Assembly (NCBI GenBank): GCA_030685235.1
Contig: MU839125.1
Location: 1 to 64,000, forward strand
Direction of reading: 5' to 3'
Source of the DNA: Copromyces sp. CBS 386.78
Taxonomy: Eukaryota > Ascomycota > Sordariomycetes > Sordariales > Sordariaceae
DNA: 64,000 nt
Part shown: one piece after another, positions 35,753 to 48,281 of the stretch
Layout of the letters: every line of letters begins with the position of its first letter
Position numbering within the stretch: the stretch's first letter is position 1
Notes under the pieces: generated by a model
What the model was told of the DNA's origin: nothing
Database searches by the model: none
The model's input: the letters and a program-made list of their open reading frames with translations, nothing else
Translations under genes and position numbers: made by a program

Positions 35753-38700
35753 TCAAAGATAAATATCCCCTCCAACGCCATCGACCCATCTCTGCCACGC
35801 CATATCATATGCGTTTTCCAAGTCCCTAACCCATCTCCGCGTGTCAAACAACGCACAAGTCCATTTGCTCTCCCACAGCAATTTCCTCAGCTCGGCGAGC
35901 CTTCCGACCGGTTTACCATAGTAACTAGCCCTGTAATCGCCGTGACCACCACCACCACAACCAGCACTAGCACCACCAGCACCATTATTTCCAGGCATAG
36001 GAAACCCATCCACGACCAACGCATAACTCAACCCGTTCGCAAGCTTGATGGCCCTGTTCTCGTATTCATATTCGTCGCCAGCAATTAGGTCATCAGCCGC
36101 CTGTCTTCCCGCCTCATTCTTCGGCAACGCTCCCTTGAGGATGGACGCCGCCATGCGCGAGCACATCTTGTATTCGTACCGCGGCAGGGTCAGCAGGGGC
36201 GTGCTCGACCATAACACGTCGGCAGCGGTCGTGTGTGCGTTGCACTCCGGGGTGTCGAGGAAGAGGTCACACACGCGGGCGCGGGCAATATGCTGCTGCT
36301 TGGGAGCCACGTCGGTGAAGATGATGCGGCTGGCGACTTCGTCACCGGCCCAGAGCTTTGCCGTCCGGCGGAGGTTGTTTTCGCCGAGCTCGGGGAAGCG
36401 GAGAAGCCACAAGACGGCTTTGGGCACCCCTGCTAGGATGCGGAGCCAGGTTCGGAACGTGGTAGGATCAATCTGTTGTACGAGTGGGCTAGTTAGCCAG
36501 GCTGCACTTGCCATTTCCCTTATAGAATTGAGGACACGTACCTTGTAGAGTTGGTTGAAATTTCCGAGGATGATCCTGTCGTCTGGGAGGTTGGGGAAAA
36601 GCACCTTGCGCATATTCCATCGCCTCCTTTGTTCCTCTTCCCAAGTCATCCCTCTCTCATCCGAGCCATCGGCAGACTGTTTGTGATCGCAGCAGAAGAA
36701 TGTGTCCTTGCAATAGATTAAATTCTCCGAGTATACCCAATCTTCGGCCTCGGCATCAGATTCATCGCGGAATACATCCTCTAGACTTAGGTTGTTACGA
36801 TGTGGACGCAATGTTGATGGCGGCACGGAAGTCGTATCTGCGAGCAGATAGTCGCACCACTCAGCCCCAAGTGTCCCTGCAAATCCCATGAAGGCCATCT
36901 GGATTGGTGCAGGTCGGGCTGCGAAGACCTCATTGCGGGCTCCTCTAGTATAGCCGTTGAGATTTACCAAGATATGAATTCCATCTGCAACGATCTGCTG
37001 CACCAGCCGGTCGGATGACCAGGTGCTCACATCTCGGAAAACCGGTGCCTCGCGCTCAATTTGTCGGCGGTGAATCGACTTATCGCTGGCCGTAGTCGCA
37101 TAGCAGAAAGCCCTCACCCGTGTATTGTCGTGGAATCCAAAGACGGATTGCATCAAGTGTGCCAAAGGATGGTTGTTGAAATCGGAAGATACATAGCCTA
37201 CGTTGAGCTGTGGACTTGGTGGCCTCGGAGGTTCATATACCGTGGCAGGGATCCAGGAAGATCTGAGGGTGGAACACGAGATCCTAAGCGCGTTCCTCTG
37301 TGAGATCATGCGGACATCCTTGGCTGTGAGAGGACACGTAAAGGTATGGAATGGTAGGACTGTAGGCGCGGTTGGAACCGTGAGAGTAGCGGGGAGCCTT
37401 GGCCGAGCGTATCCAGAAGCCGACTCTGTGCCGTGGATGTACCTGTCCCGATACCAAGACCGCATGGTAGCTCTTGTAGCTCGTTCAATAAGTCGCAACA
37501 CCCGGGAGCCTTCCCATGATCTACCAGACCACTTGCGCAACTCCGCATCCAGGTCCAGTGAACCATCGGCAATAGCAGCCCTGGCAGCCCTTAGATAAGC
37601 CATCAACTGCATGGACGATTGTTCTTGCAAGACACCGCAACCCCAGGCAGAGGCTTCCCGCAACTGCTGGGCAACAATGTCAACAACGCGCTGCATGAGG
37701 CCGCTCCCCCTGCCAAGTTTCGTTACGTCTTCTGGCAGTCCATTTTCACCAACATGCCACCGATCATACCTGCCGTTGGCAAGCAGAACCCCGCCACGAC
37801 CCCTCCAGTCGCACACTGAGTTGAGAGCTGTGGAAAGTCCACAGACTGCTTCAGCGAAATCTGGGTTGGAGGTTACGGCCCGCTTGTAGTAGATGATGGC
37901 ATCATTAGTGCGACCCCTATCCTTGACCGCATTTGCAAGATTCGTCAAGGCAATGTCGAAAGTACCATCACAGGCCACTGCCTTCTCGTACATGGAGATG
38001 GCTAGATCGAGTTGGCCGATATCCTTAAGGAGACTGCCCAGGTTCGTATGAAGATGCACATGCTTCGGATCCAACGTGAGTCCGTACTGGTAGTAAGCAA
38101 GCGCTAAAGCAAGCCCGCTTCCAGGCACAATCCCAGGAATCGTTGCCGCCGTAGAGGCATTCGGGACTGATACCTGTTGTGACGCCGTGAGTTGGACGCT
38201 CGCAAGAAGAATCCCCACGTTATTAGCTGTGGATGGACTCTCCTGGAGAGAAAGAGACAGGTAGTAAAGAGCCAGAATATCACCAACACTGGGTGACTGC
38301 TGCGAGACGCCTGCACCAGAACCGCCATTGGACATGGCATCTTGCAAGATTTTGGCCAGTGAAAGCAGAGCGTTGCTTGTCGTCGATACGGCCGACCTCC
38401 TCTGGCTACTCGATACGACGTATTGAAGCCCAGGGAGATGACCACCGCTAGTTGCAAAAACGAGCTTAGCAGTGTGCTTTGCTCTCTCAGGAGGGAGCAG
38501 TAGCGGTGCAGATAGATTCTTTCGCGTCGGATTCTGCGGCGATACCATCCCACCACTCCCTGGATTGAGGACGCTCTGTATCAGGCGGATAAGTGACCGA
38601 AGTCCCTTGACCTGTCTTCCGGCACTAATCAAAACAGCCTCCTCGAATGCTTTGGACGCGCCGTCGATGTTTTTCAAGGAGTAGAGGATGTTCCCTTTGG

Positions 38701-40825
38701 CATGGATAATGCTGATCATCCGACCATTCTCGCTCCCAGGAATAGCATAACCACTCGAACCAAAGCCTGGTTGCCTGCTATTCTCCGCAGTGACAGCAAA
38801 GGAAGTCTCGGGACTATCGGTTTTATCCCCATCAAGCAGAAATGGGTCAGGACTCGAGTCTCTGACGGTTGCCGTCGATGCTGTATCCGCTTCGCTCCCA
38901 GTCTCGCTGGCTTGGTCATGTGCTGAACCAGGACTGGGCATCCTCAAAGAGCGTTGGACGAAGTCGATCACCTTGACCGCTTCCGGGCTCTTGTGCCTAT
39001 GGATTAGCATATTCACCAAGCTCTCCACCGCCTCCAAATAGCTCGGCCGTTTCTTGACGGCTTGAGTCCAGTGTTGCTCAGCTTCATCAGGTCTGTTCAT
39101 AGAGTAAAGTGTTGCTGCCATGTGGGAAATGGCTTCAACATGGCTTTGGTCAATGCTGAGCACCCGCCTAAACCACTCGAGTGCCTGATCGTAACGCTCG
39201 AGTGCGTAATGAAGGCACCCGCCAAGCAACATACCATCCACCCACTTCCATCCACTCTGCTCACACAGGTTTGACAGCACGTTCAAGGCAGTCTTGGCTG
39301 CGCCAGGAGGTGAGTTAAACTCATGTTGACGCTTAGGCAGTTTGGCCTGGTAATAATGCCCTTGTGAGCCAGGTTTTTGATGGCCGTTAACATTGTCAAG
39401 GTAGAGTGAGTGAAGATTAGATTGGCCGGAGGTATAACTCAGAGGCCGCGAGGCAGCATCGCTTTGGTTCGAGTACTGGGGATAACCACCGGTTGCGTCT
39501 GGACGCGTGGAAGGGGCGGCGAACTGGGGACGCAAAAGAGTAAGTGTCCTGGGCGGTCTCGGATAGGCAATCCGGTGCCGACTTCCAGGTTTAGTCCCTT
39601 CGCCATGATGTAGATGATTCAAATATAAGACTAGGTCGTTGTATGCCCTGTGGGCTAAATGTAGTGCCCGGTCTTTGAAGTGAGCTGGCGATGAGGGCTC
39701 CGCAATGCCTTCTCGAGAGCTGTCGTCTGGTTTTGAGTTCATATACTGAGTGTTACCGCCGACATACGTGGCATGTGGCGTGAAGGGACCTTGACCATAG
39801 TGTGAGAAGCCATCATCGAAAGGGTAGACTGAAAACGGCAATCTGAGTGAGTGTGCGTGACCCGGCCCGTAGACTTGAGGAAGACTTTGTTGGATAGCCG
39901 AGTTCGGGGGTACGAAAGCGCTGTCAACGACCGCACCTGGTTGTGCGTAGTTACTCCCTAGATTGAACGAGTTTCGAAAGTCAGGAAAGACACCGTCTCT
40001 GTATGCCGCAGGTTGTGGGAGCGCCGCGGGACTGTACACTCCTGGAGTCATGGACTGGTTGTAATAGCCAGGCCCCAGAAGTGGTTGCAGATTGGACACG
40101 GTATGATGACCAAACTGGGGGATGGGCGGCGCAAGGAGGTTGCAATCTGCTGCACCAAAACCTTGCCCCACGTTTGACGGACCAGCTCCCCAGCCCAGCG
40201 GTGTCACGGGGCCCGACTTGAGCGAAAGCGTCTCGGTAGCCGAAGCGAGGCTTCCCGGGGTTAGTGGGACAGAATACGGCCATGGACCGGCATGTACTGA
40301 ATGCTGAAGATTGCTTGATGTTGAAGAACCAGAAAGCCCAGGATCGACAATGCCGGGAAAGAGCCTTGATGGGCCCGGAAGGGCCATCTGCTTCAAAGGA
40401 GGTGGCCCGGATGCCAGGTGTGTCAGTGAGCCATCGTACCCATTGTCGATAGTTCCTCTCGGAGTTTTTCGTCTGAGTGAGTGTTCGGCGCTGTGGTCTG
40501 GTGCGTGGGGTCGGTGAAAGGTGGTCGTGATGCGGTGCAAGGTCGGCTGGGTGCTCCGAGAAGGGAAGGACCTGGGTGTCGCATTCAAGTTGCTAAGATG
40601 GTGTTCATGGAGGTTCGACGGCGGTTGGTGGCTTTGTTGGTGGCCTTGTTGGTGATTTTGTTGGTGCCCCTGATGCTCTTGTTGGTAGTGCGAAAAGCCC
40701 TGATGATGAGTGAAGTAGTCTTGTCCGTGCGAGTGCCCATGGCCATGCCCGTGTTGTGCTTGAAAGGAGCCGCGATGGTCGAACGATGGCGGCACCATAT
40801 GGTGCATCTGGACCAGATGTGTCAT
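35753..40825 (-). CDS. O-GlcNAc transferase, GT41 family (OGT/SPINDLY-like)
   Basis: Exons 40825-36542 and 36472-35753, 1667 residues, starting at the first ATG (MTHLVQMHHMVPP). The intron (36541-36473) has GTACGT, a GCTAAC branch and CAG; it is 69 nt without a stop. The first 500 residues are disordered and His/Gln-rich (GHGHGHSHG). TPR motifs follow (about 532-608 and 920-990, e.g. HLHTNLGSLLKDIGQLDLAI). The catalytic half starts near residue 1209 with GYVSSDFNNHPLAHLMQ, equivalent to the conserved catalytic His region of human OGT, then HILVNLNGYTRGARNEVF and PAPIQMAFMGFAGTLGAEWC. NFNQLYK|IDP contains the nucleotide-sugar-binding Lys (K1428), the last residue before the intron. DLFLDTPECNAHTTAADVLW follows. 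The enzyme transfers GlcNAc (or fucose in SPY) from a nucleotide sugar to Ser/Thr of nuclear and cytosolic proteins; donor preference is not decidable here. Confidence 0.92.
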   Translation of the reverse strand: MTHLVQMHHMVPPSFDHRGSFQAQHGHGHGHSHGQDYFTHHQGFSHYQQEHQGHQQNHQQGHQQSHQPPSNLHEHHLSNLNATPRSFPSRSTQPTLHRITTTFHRPHAPDHSAEHSLRRKTPRGTIDNGYDGSLTHLASGPPPLKQMALPGPSRLFPGIVDPGLSGSSTSSNLQHSVHAGPWPYSVPLTPGSLASATETLSLKSGPVTPLGWGAGPSNVGQGFGAADCNLLAPPIPQFGHHTVSNLQPLLGPGYYNQSMTPGVYSPAALPQPAAYRDGVFPDFRNSFNLGSNYAQPGAVVDSAFVPPNSAIQQSLPQVYGPGHAHSLRLPFSVYPFDDGFSHYGQGPFTPHATYVGGNTQYMNSKPDDSSREGIAEPSSPAHFKDRALHLAHRAYNDLVLYLNHLHHGEGTKPGSRHRIAYPRPPRTLTLLRPQFAAPSTRPDATGGYPQYSNQSDAASRPLSYTSGQSNLHSLYLDNVNGHQKPGSQGHYYQAKLPKRQHEFNSPPGAAKTALNVLSNLCEQSGWKWVDGMLLGGCLHYALERYDQALEWFRRVLSIDQSHVEAISHMAATLYSMNRPDEAEQHWTQAVKKRPSYLEAVESLVNMLIHRHKSPEAVKVIDFVQRSLRMPSPGSAHDQASETGSEADTASTATVRDSSPDPFLLDGDKTDSPETSFAVTAENSRQPGFGSSGYAIPGSENGRMISIIHAKGNILYSLKNIDGASKAFEEAVLISAGRQVKGLRSLIRLIQSVLNPGSGGMVSPQNPTRKNLSAPLLLPPERAKHTAKLVFATSGGHLPGLQYVVSSSQRRSAVSTTSNALLSLAKILQDAMSNGGSGAGVSQQSPSVGDILALYYLSLSLQESPSTANNVGILLASVQLTASQQVSVPNASTAATIPGIVPGSGLALALAYYQYGLTLDPKHVHLHTNLGSLLKDIGQLDLAISMYEKAVACDGTFDIALTNLANAVKDRGRTNDAIIYYKRAVTSNPDFAEAVCGLSTALNSVCDWRGRGGVLLANGRYDRWHVGENGLPEDVTKLGRGSGLMQRVVDIVAQQLREASAWGCGVLQEQSSMQLMAYLRAARAAIADGSLDLDAELRKWSGRSWEGSRVLRLIERATRATMRSWYRDRYIHGTESASGYARPRLPATLTVPTAPTVLPFHTFTCPLTAKDVRMISQRNALRISCSTLRSSWIPATVYEPPRPPSPQLNVGYVSSDFNNHPLAHLMQSVFGFHDNTRVRAFCYATTASDKSIHRRQIEREAPVFRDVSTWSSDRLVQQIVADGIHILVNLNGYTRGARNEVFAARPAPIQMAFMGFAGTLGAEWCDYLLADTTSVPPSTLRPHRNNLSLEDVFRDESDAEAEDWVYSENLIYCKDTFFCCDHKQSADGSDERGMTWEEEQRRRWNMRKVLFPNLPDDRIILGNFNQLYKVRVLNSIREMASAAWLTSPLVQQIDPTTFRTWLRILAGVPKAVLWLLRFPELGENNLRRTAKLWAGDEVASRIIFTDVAPKQQHIARARVCDLFLDTPECNAHTTAADVLWSSTPLLTLPRYEYKMCSRMAASILKGALPKNEAGRQAADDLIAGDEYEYENRAIKLANGLSYALVVDGFPMPGNNGAGGASAGCGGGGHGDYRASYYGKPVGRLAELRKLLWESKWTCALFDTRRWVRDLENAYDMAWQRWVDGVGGDIYL
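36473..36541 (-). other. In-frame intron of the OGT gene
   Basis: GTACGT donor, CTAAC branch 19 nt before the end, CAG acceptor; 69 nt equals 23 codons with no stop. Removing it restores the conserved NFNQLYKIDP sequence of the family. Confidence 0.88.
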
Positions 40826-43800
40826 TGTATCATCTAACGAGGGCCAACCCAAACGCGTGTAAACCGTTGCGAAAGCTGATTAGGGTTAGTACGTAGCTTG
40901 CAGGTGCGATGGCGAAAGAGATGGAGAACGAAAACAGGTTCAAAGGATGGGTATAGAACTCCGGGTTAAGCAGGTATTCGAATCATGGAAAACACGCGAA
41001 ACTAGAAAGGAGTGACGAGGAGTTGAGCTGGCGAAGAGCTTGAAGCGTGTCGAGTTGGATCAGGCCGAATACTTGGTTGCTCGCCGGTCAACGCATCCTG
41101 ATAATGTTGGTGATGGTGATTTAACGAGCGGCCATCCAGAACTCGAACGTAAACGAATCGGTCGGACCAGGCGCAAGACCCGTTATCATCTGATACCAGT
41201 AGTGGTACTAAGATGAGGGTCTCTGATTCCTTTGGCCCAAGTCCTATCTTCCTTCTTCTCACCTCTCCGCTTGTCCAAAACCCCGTCAAGAAGGGTCCCG
41301 CACGTGGGGATTTTGCTCGCACAACACGAAGCAAAATTCTGTGATGATCCGTGATGGCCAAGCAACCAGCCCCGATTGCCGGTGCCAGCACCTTGCGTGC
41401 CCGTGCCAGAGGCCGAGAGACAAAGACAGACGACAGCGCCGAGTAGGGCGTGAGATTCCTAAACTCGTGGGTTCGCGAATAGACGGTCTGAGTGCGGTGC
41501 GGTGCGGATGTGGGTGCGGATGCGGGTGTGGGACCTTCGGCGAGCGGGAGCGAACAACTTAAGTGTGGATCAGGTCTGACGGCGGCGACGGCGTCCAAAG
41601 ATACGTATAAACGGAGACGGCGAGGACGGGGCTCGAACTCGGGACTCGGGACTCGATATGTAGAAGTAGCGCTGGAAGGTGGAGCAATGGGGTCCGAATA
41701 TCCGACGCGCGTACTGTGTCGATTCGTAGTGTACTTTAAAGTACTTGAGGTGCGGCCGATAATGACTGCGGCCCTTTGAGCAGCAGATATCCTGTAATGC
41801 AGCCTCGAGGTAAGTATTGGGAGAGATCGGATGGAGGTGATTGCAGGAAGAAGCGGTTTGGAGGTCGGTTTTGCAGTTTGTTGCAGCAGGAAATGTTGAG
41901 GTGCGAGTTCTGTGGAGGTGTTCCCTTGAACTCCACTGCATTTACAATTGAAGATTGGAAGGACTAGCCCGGTGACCATGTGCCTGCCGTGCTGCCCTAT
42001 ACGCGGCAAGAGCCAATGTCTGATATTCTCGATCCAGTAAGCGGCCGAAGAGCAAAAGGCACCAAGAGCGACCAAGAGGCACCAAAAGGCATCAGGCGGT
42101 GCACGTTCGCACCTGCGGCCTGCCAACGGAACCATACGGAACCTCCCTGTCTGGCTCGCCTGGGACGCTATCAGCCCGGGGGCCCTGCTGTCGCCTGTTG
42201 CACCCCTGTCGCCTGCCACTTAGCCCCCCGGTTTGGCGTGCTCCAGTGGGAAGGAACCTGCGACTAGAGGGGGGGGGGGCGTGGGGGACGCTAATTAAGG
42301 TAGCTGGTCAGGGACCATAACTGCGACATGTCAACGGAATTCATGGAACTCGTCCATGCATACTCGCCCATAATTCTCTCAACGCACTAGACTACCTCTG
42401 AGATCGTGTTCTGTTGTAGATATCTCTGTCGCGAGTCTTTACAATTGTCTAAAGCCATCAACCGCACAAGGCACAGACATCACAACAGAGTCCAAGCACC
42501 TTCACATTCAGTACCACCACCATCACTCATTTCAGCATCAGCAACGGGAAAGCCGTCACCAATAGAGCGCCATGCCAGACGTATGCAGCCTTCCAACAGG
42601 CAACATGAAGTGGGAAACAGGGTTGCACTCTGCATCTTGTCACTCCATCTGATTTGCCTCTCCATCGGTGGCCTGGCCCGCCCAGCAACTGCGCCCACCA
42701 CTACCCAGAGCGACGACAAGAAGTCTCCTGCTCTCGTACAACTGACACAACATGAGCAGTAGCAATCCCTATTAACCCTACGGGCGTGAAGCCATTGGAC
42801 ATGGCCCTTGATGAGACCAAAAGGGTCCTCTCGGTCCTCATCTCACCTCTCTCTTCCCCTCCAAAGCTACCCAACCCCTACTGGCTCTGATTGTCATCAG
42901 CAACCGGGAACAGGGGAGAAGAATCAAAGCAGCATGGCCGGGCGGACTCCCCACCAGAGAAAAGGGTTCCATACTGTGGACAAATACCCCGTAATCATCC
43001 TCATCTTTTACATAAAGTACCTCCGCTTCGCTTTACTATGCCCATCGTCCCCGGTCACACGAGACATCGGCCGTTGCATGCAACTGCTCCCAATGATTGC
43101 GGCGATCCGCATGGCTATTTTCATCCGTAAGCCACCACCGGAGCCAAGGAAAGATTCTTGAAGGTTGTCACTCCAGTCACCCGCAAGAAGGGCAAAACAG
43201 AAATGCTACTGGCTCAAAATCACACGATAGAGCCTTGCGCAAGCTCTTGCATCCTCCCAAAGAAACCTGCATCTTCTTCCCTTTCTCCCCGTCATAGCCC
43301 ACCACTCCCATCACAACGCTAGATCTTTCTCGGCACCTCGGCAGCCCCTAATGAGCTTGCCCTGAATGGAACATGGTGCAGCCCGTCTATCACATTCGCT
43401 TCTCTTCTCATTGCCCATTATCGGATGACTTGGAGTCATCTTTGCTTATTCTCCTCGATTAACCATCACCGCCGTTGCCGGTCGAGTTGCTTTTGCCGCA
43501 AAAAACATGATTCTGCTTCCTTGTCTTTTCCGAAGAGATGCCTTGAAATAAGCAGCGGCAACAGAAACATCCTCAGCGCTGAAACAACGAAAAAAAAAAA
43601 GAGGGTGAGCTTCAGCCGTCTACAGGCCGTACGATACCCCTCCTCCCCCACCTTTCTGGACAGATCTTGGTGGGTTTGGCAAGAAAGGGTGGTCCGGTCA
43701 CATAACCCGGACCCGGCGGTGGTGTCCTGGCTGCAGCCAGCCAACGGTGGCCAAGAGCCCGGGGTCCATATCCAGCAGACGCGCAACCGACATGTGTCAC

Positions 43801-46800
43801 ACACATATACACGAGGCACAGATGGATGAAGAACAAGTCGGATCTTTACACCAGGCGGACAGGTTTGTGACGTGAGGGTAACTGCTCAAGCATCCCGTTG
43901 CTGCCGCAATTTTGTTCTGTTAAGGAAGAAAATCCACCGGCCATCTCACCTATCTAAGCGGATGAATCGCTGACATCGACAGGTACTTTCATGAGAACTT
44001 CCCTGGACCAGCTGAACGAGTTCCGAGCGACCAAACACGGCTTTCGCCACGGATCCATCCGAAGTTGCCTGATGAGTTGGCCGTTTGATGATATTGAACA
44101 GCTGTTGGACGTTACAGAGCTCTTGACGGTCTTGGCTTTTCTTTCTGGAGTTTCTTCCCTGTTTGGAAGATAGTAAGCGTGGGTACTTCTACCCGCCTCA
44201 CCTCTAGGAGCGTTTCGTTGTACAAGGCGGACCACCGAAGTTATTACGTGCCGCACACGTTTGAGACGACTCACAATGCTGTACCACCAAAAGACTCCGT
44301 ACTGTAACCAGTGCCAGAGCAGCAAGCATCAAGAGTCTATATATGGCAAACCAACTTAATCTTGCCTACATGGTACACAGCGATACCTACACCCACCTAC
44401 CGACATATTTACTACCAAGTACTACCGAGAGACGAAAGTAAGCTGCTGCGCATACATATATCTATAGACACACACAATGTTTGATCCGGATTCTCACAGG
44501 TAGGTATCACATAGCCGCAATGCGGGCAATCTAAAACATCAGGACAAATGGACGGTCAAGCCACTTACCGTACCGTCGCTACCAACATCCCGATATTCCA
44601 AGAATCTGGATCCTATGTACTATCTGGCGGTAGGGGTACGGGATATGATGATTCAAGACGAAACACATGATCAAATTACTATATGGGATTCAAAAGGTCG
44701 ATGAAACGTCTTGTTATAATCTGGCCGATGGGATAGAGAAACATGAACGATACAGACACACAGACAAGACGTTTGGGTCCTCCGAGTCAGCAAGAATTAC
44801 TTACGTACACGTATCCTAAATATACATTCAAAAGAGTCGAAACAACGAATGAAGGCAAAATGAGGAAACATGTGAGTTCCATACGATACTTAGCATACAG
44901 TGCTCATCATTCATCGTGCTGCTCGTGAAAGATGAAAAGTAGAGCGACCGAGTGTGAAAAGACAGGTTTCCTTACCTATACGCAGGTGGCATCTTTGACA
45001 CCATGCTCTCGGGGAGTTATGACCGAGTAAATACAAAGCGATACGTCCAGCGTCAAGCCATTCTACAATGTCCGGTGAATACCCCTGACCTCAATGCCTG
45101 GCGCGTCGAGATCTCTGAAACCTCCTCCCCCCCCCCCACCAAAAATAAAAAATAAAAAAATAGAAGAAAGCAGGCTTCTGCCTACATGAACAGACGAAAG
45201 TTTACCTCAGGTCAAACCGCGAAGAACTATTGCATCAAACCCATCCCCCTTGGTGACAACATATACAAGAGTGTCCGGGTGAGTATGTCGTAATTTTGTG
45301 CACGATCTTAGGTACCCTCTATTCACCACCCTAGTTGACACCAGTCACTTCAGTTACGAGCCCCCAGTTACCCTCGAATTTTTGTTCTTGCCTTCCTTCT
45401 TTTCCTAGTCCTTCTACAACATAAACAATCTTATAAAACCATGCACACGAGTGTCAACAACTTGGGAACTGACACCGCCATGTTCCATTCCCGCAACTTC
45501 TTTCCATCCGATGTCGTATCATACTGTACACCTATAAAAGAAAGGTTATAAACTTCCCCTAAAGCTCCGTATTCCGTATCACCGATGCTGCAATTGCCAT
45601 CAACGAATAGAGAACCTCAAATACACAATTTACATCGCACCATATCACTTCAGTTATTCCCACTTCACTTTATACCCATATGACTAAGCAACACCCGCAT
45701 TTACGGACATCCATACCATCTTCCCATCTCGTAGTATATACCAGTCCAGTAAATGAGGCGTCATGTAGCCGGGCAAGGTCTACGGGTTTCGGCTTGGTTG
45801 TAGGCATATAATGATACTGGGACATTGGGGAGTTGAAAACAGGTCCAAATACTCGTGGTTAATGGTGTGGTAGACATGAAGGAAGGAAGAGTGGTCTGAA
45901 GGCTAAGTACCTACGTGTAAGTGGTCATCTCATTTCGACCAGGTACGTAAATACACAAAACAGGTACATGGGCACTCGTGTGTAAAAGCAAATAGATTAA
46001 CTAAAGTGATGACCTAGAGGTAGTTAGATTTCATATCCATCCCTACATACAGACTGGTGAAATGGTGATGACGATTGATGTGGAAAAGGTATTGTGCAGC
46101 GACGGTATAGGTACAAGACGTTTGATGGGGATGGAACTGAATGTTGTTCAAGTGCTTGGATAGGTACCAAGCATTGATATTCCTCCTTGCCTATAGTTTT
46201 AGTTTGGGATTCCAGAACAACAGTCCCTGGTCCCTTCGTTGAGTGTTGCGCACAAAACAAGACTGGTTTGCGAAGGCATGATGATCACAACAACTGGCGA
46301 AAGGCAAGACTGCTAGAAAAGGACCGGGAGGGATTTTGGAGGTGTTGATGTGTCCTGGTATATAAATCTTAGACATGGTAGGTCGGGGACCAAGGGGCAA
46401 ACCGGAAGTCGGTACAAAACTTCCATCAACAAAAAACCAACTGGGACTGCACACCGGTTAAAGGATCGGCATAGAGATGAACCATGGTTGTGACTATACC
46501 CTCGTATGGCACCGAGCGTGTCGCGAAGACGAGCAGGTCCCGTAGCTACGTTGATGGCAAACAGATTGGGATATCAACCCATTTCATCACCATAGAAATA
46601 CCGTAGTTATGTCCACCACCACGCAACTAGATACGCCATCACACTGACACAGTACAGCTTTTCGGGGCAATTGTTCTTCGAAACCATGTTCTTCTATTTC
46701 GCTATCTCGATTTTGACGTGATCGGTCGTCGGAAACGAAATCGTAGGTGGGATATATCGATCGGCAAGGCGACAAACAGACATCGGGCGTGAGGGGATGT

Positions 46801-47261
46801 AAGCCTAAATGATGGACCTCGATCTTCCACAGCAAAAAACAACGGAACCCCTGGTGAGTAATAGAACCTTTAATCTTCCTGAACTGAAAATAAAACCGGG
46901 AATGACCATGGAGAAGGAATCAAACTCGGGTGAACTTCAGGGACTGCATAGTCAGTTGGGGGGGCAGAAACATATCACAACACGAAATCGACGGGGGACA
47001 ATGGTTGGGGGCAATGGGTAGGGGTTCGGCGCTGCGCTTATTCCTCGAGTGTCTCGCAAACCTAGATACCGGGTCCCAGTTTCGTAATGGACGGCTGTAT
47101 ACACGTGCACACATCATAAGGCGAGGAACACGACGGCTCGGCCTTCAAATCGTCTTTGGTGATTTTTGATTTGCCGTCGTTTGGCAAGCCTGATCGTAAA
47201 GCAAGCCCTGAACTCCTAAACACATGCCAAGAATCCCAATTCGACCTTTCGTAGCCGACAT
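40826..47261. other. 6.4-kb gene-poor stretch upstream of OGT
   Basis: The part next to OGT (41000-42200) is C-rich on the OGT strand and carries a 377-codon open frame from ATG 42135 to 41002 without a recognisable domain, most simply a pyrimidine-rich leader. A short frame at 42583-42762 encodes a 59-residue peptide with a signal-peptide-like start. From 44.3 to 47.2 kb the DNA is AT-richer, with poly-A and poly-C runs and no supported gene. Confidence 0.4.

Positions 47262-48281
<1,020 letters not shown>

Noticed and set aside
41600..41700. tRNA on the minus strand (GAGTTCGAGCCCCG looks like a T-arm)
   Set aside because: The T-stem does not pair and no acceptor, D or anticodon arm can be drawn around it.
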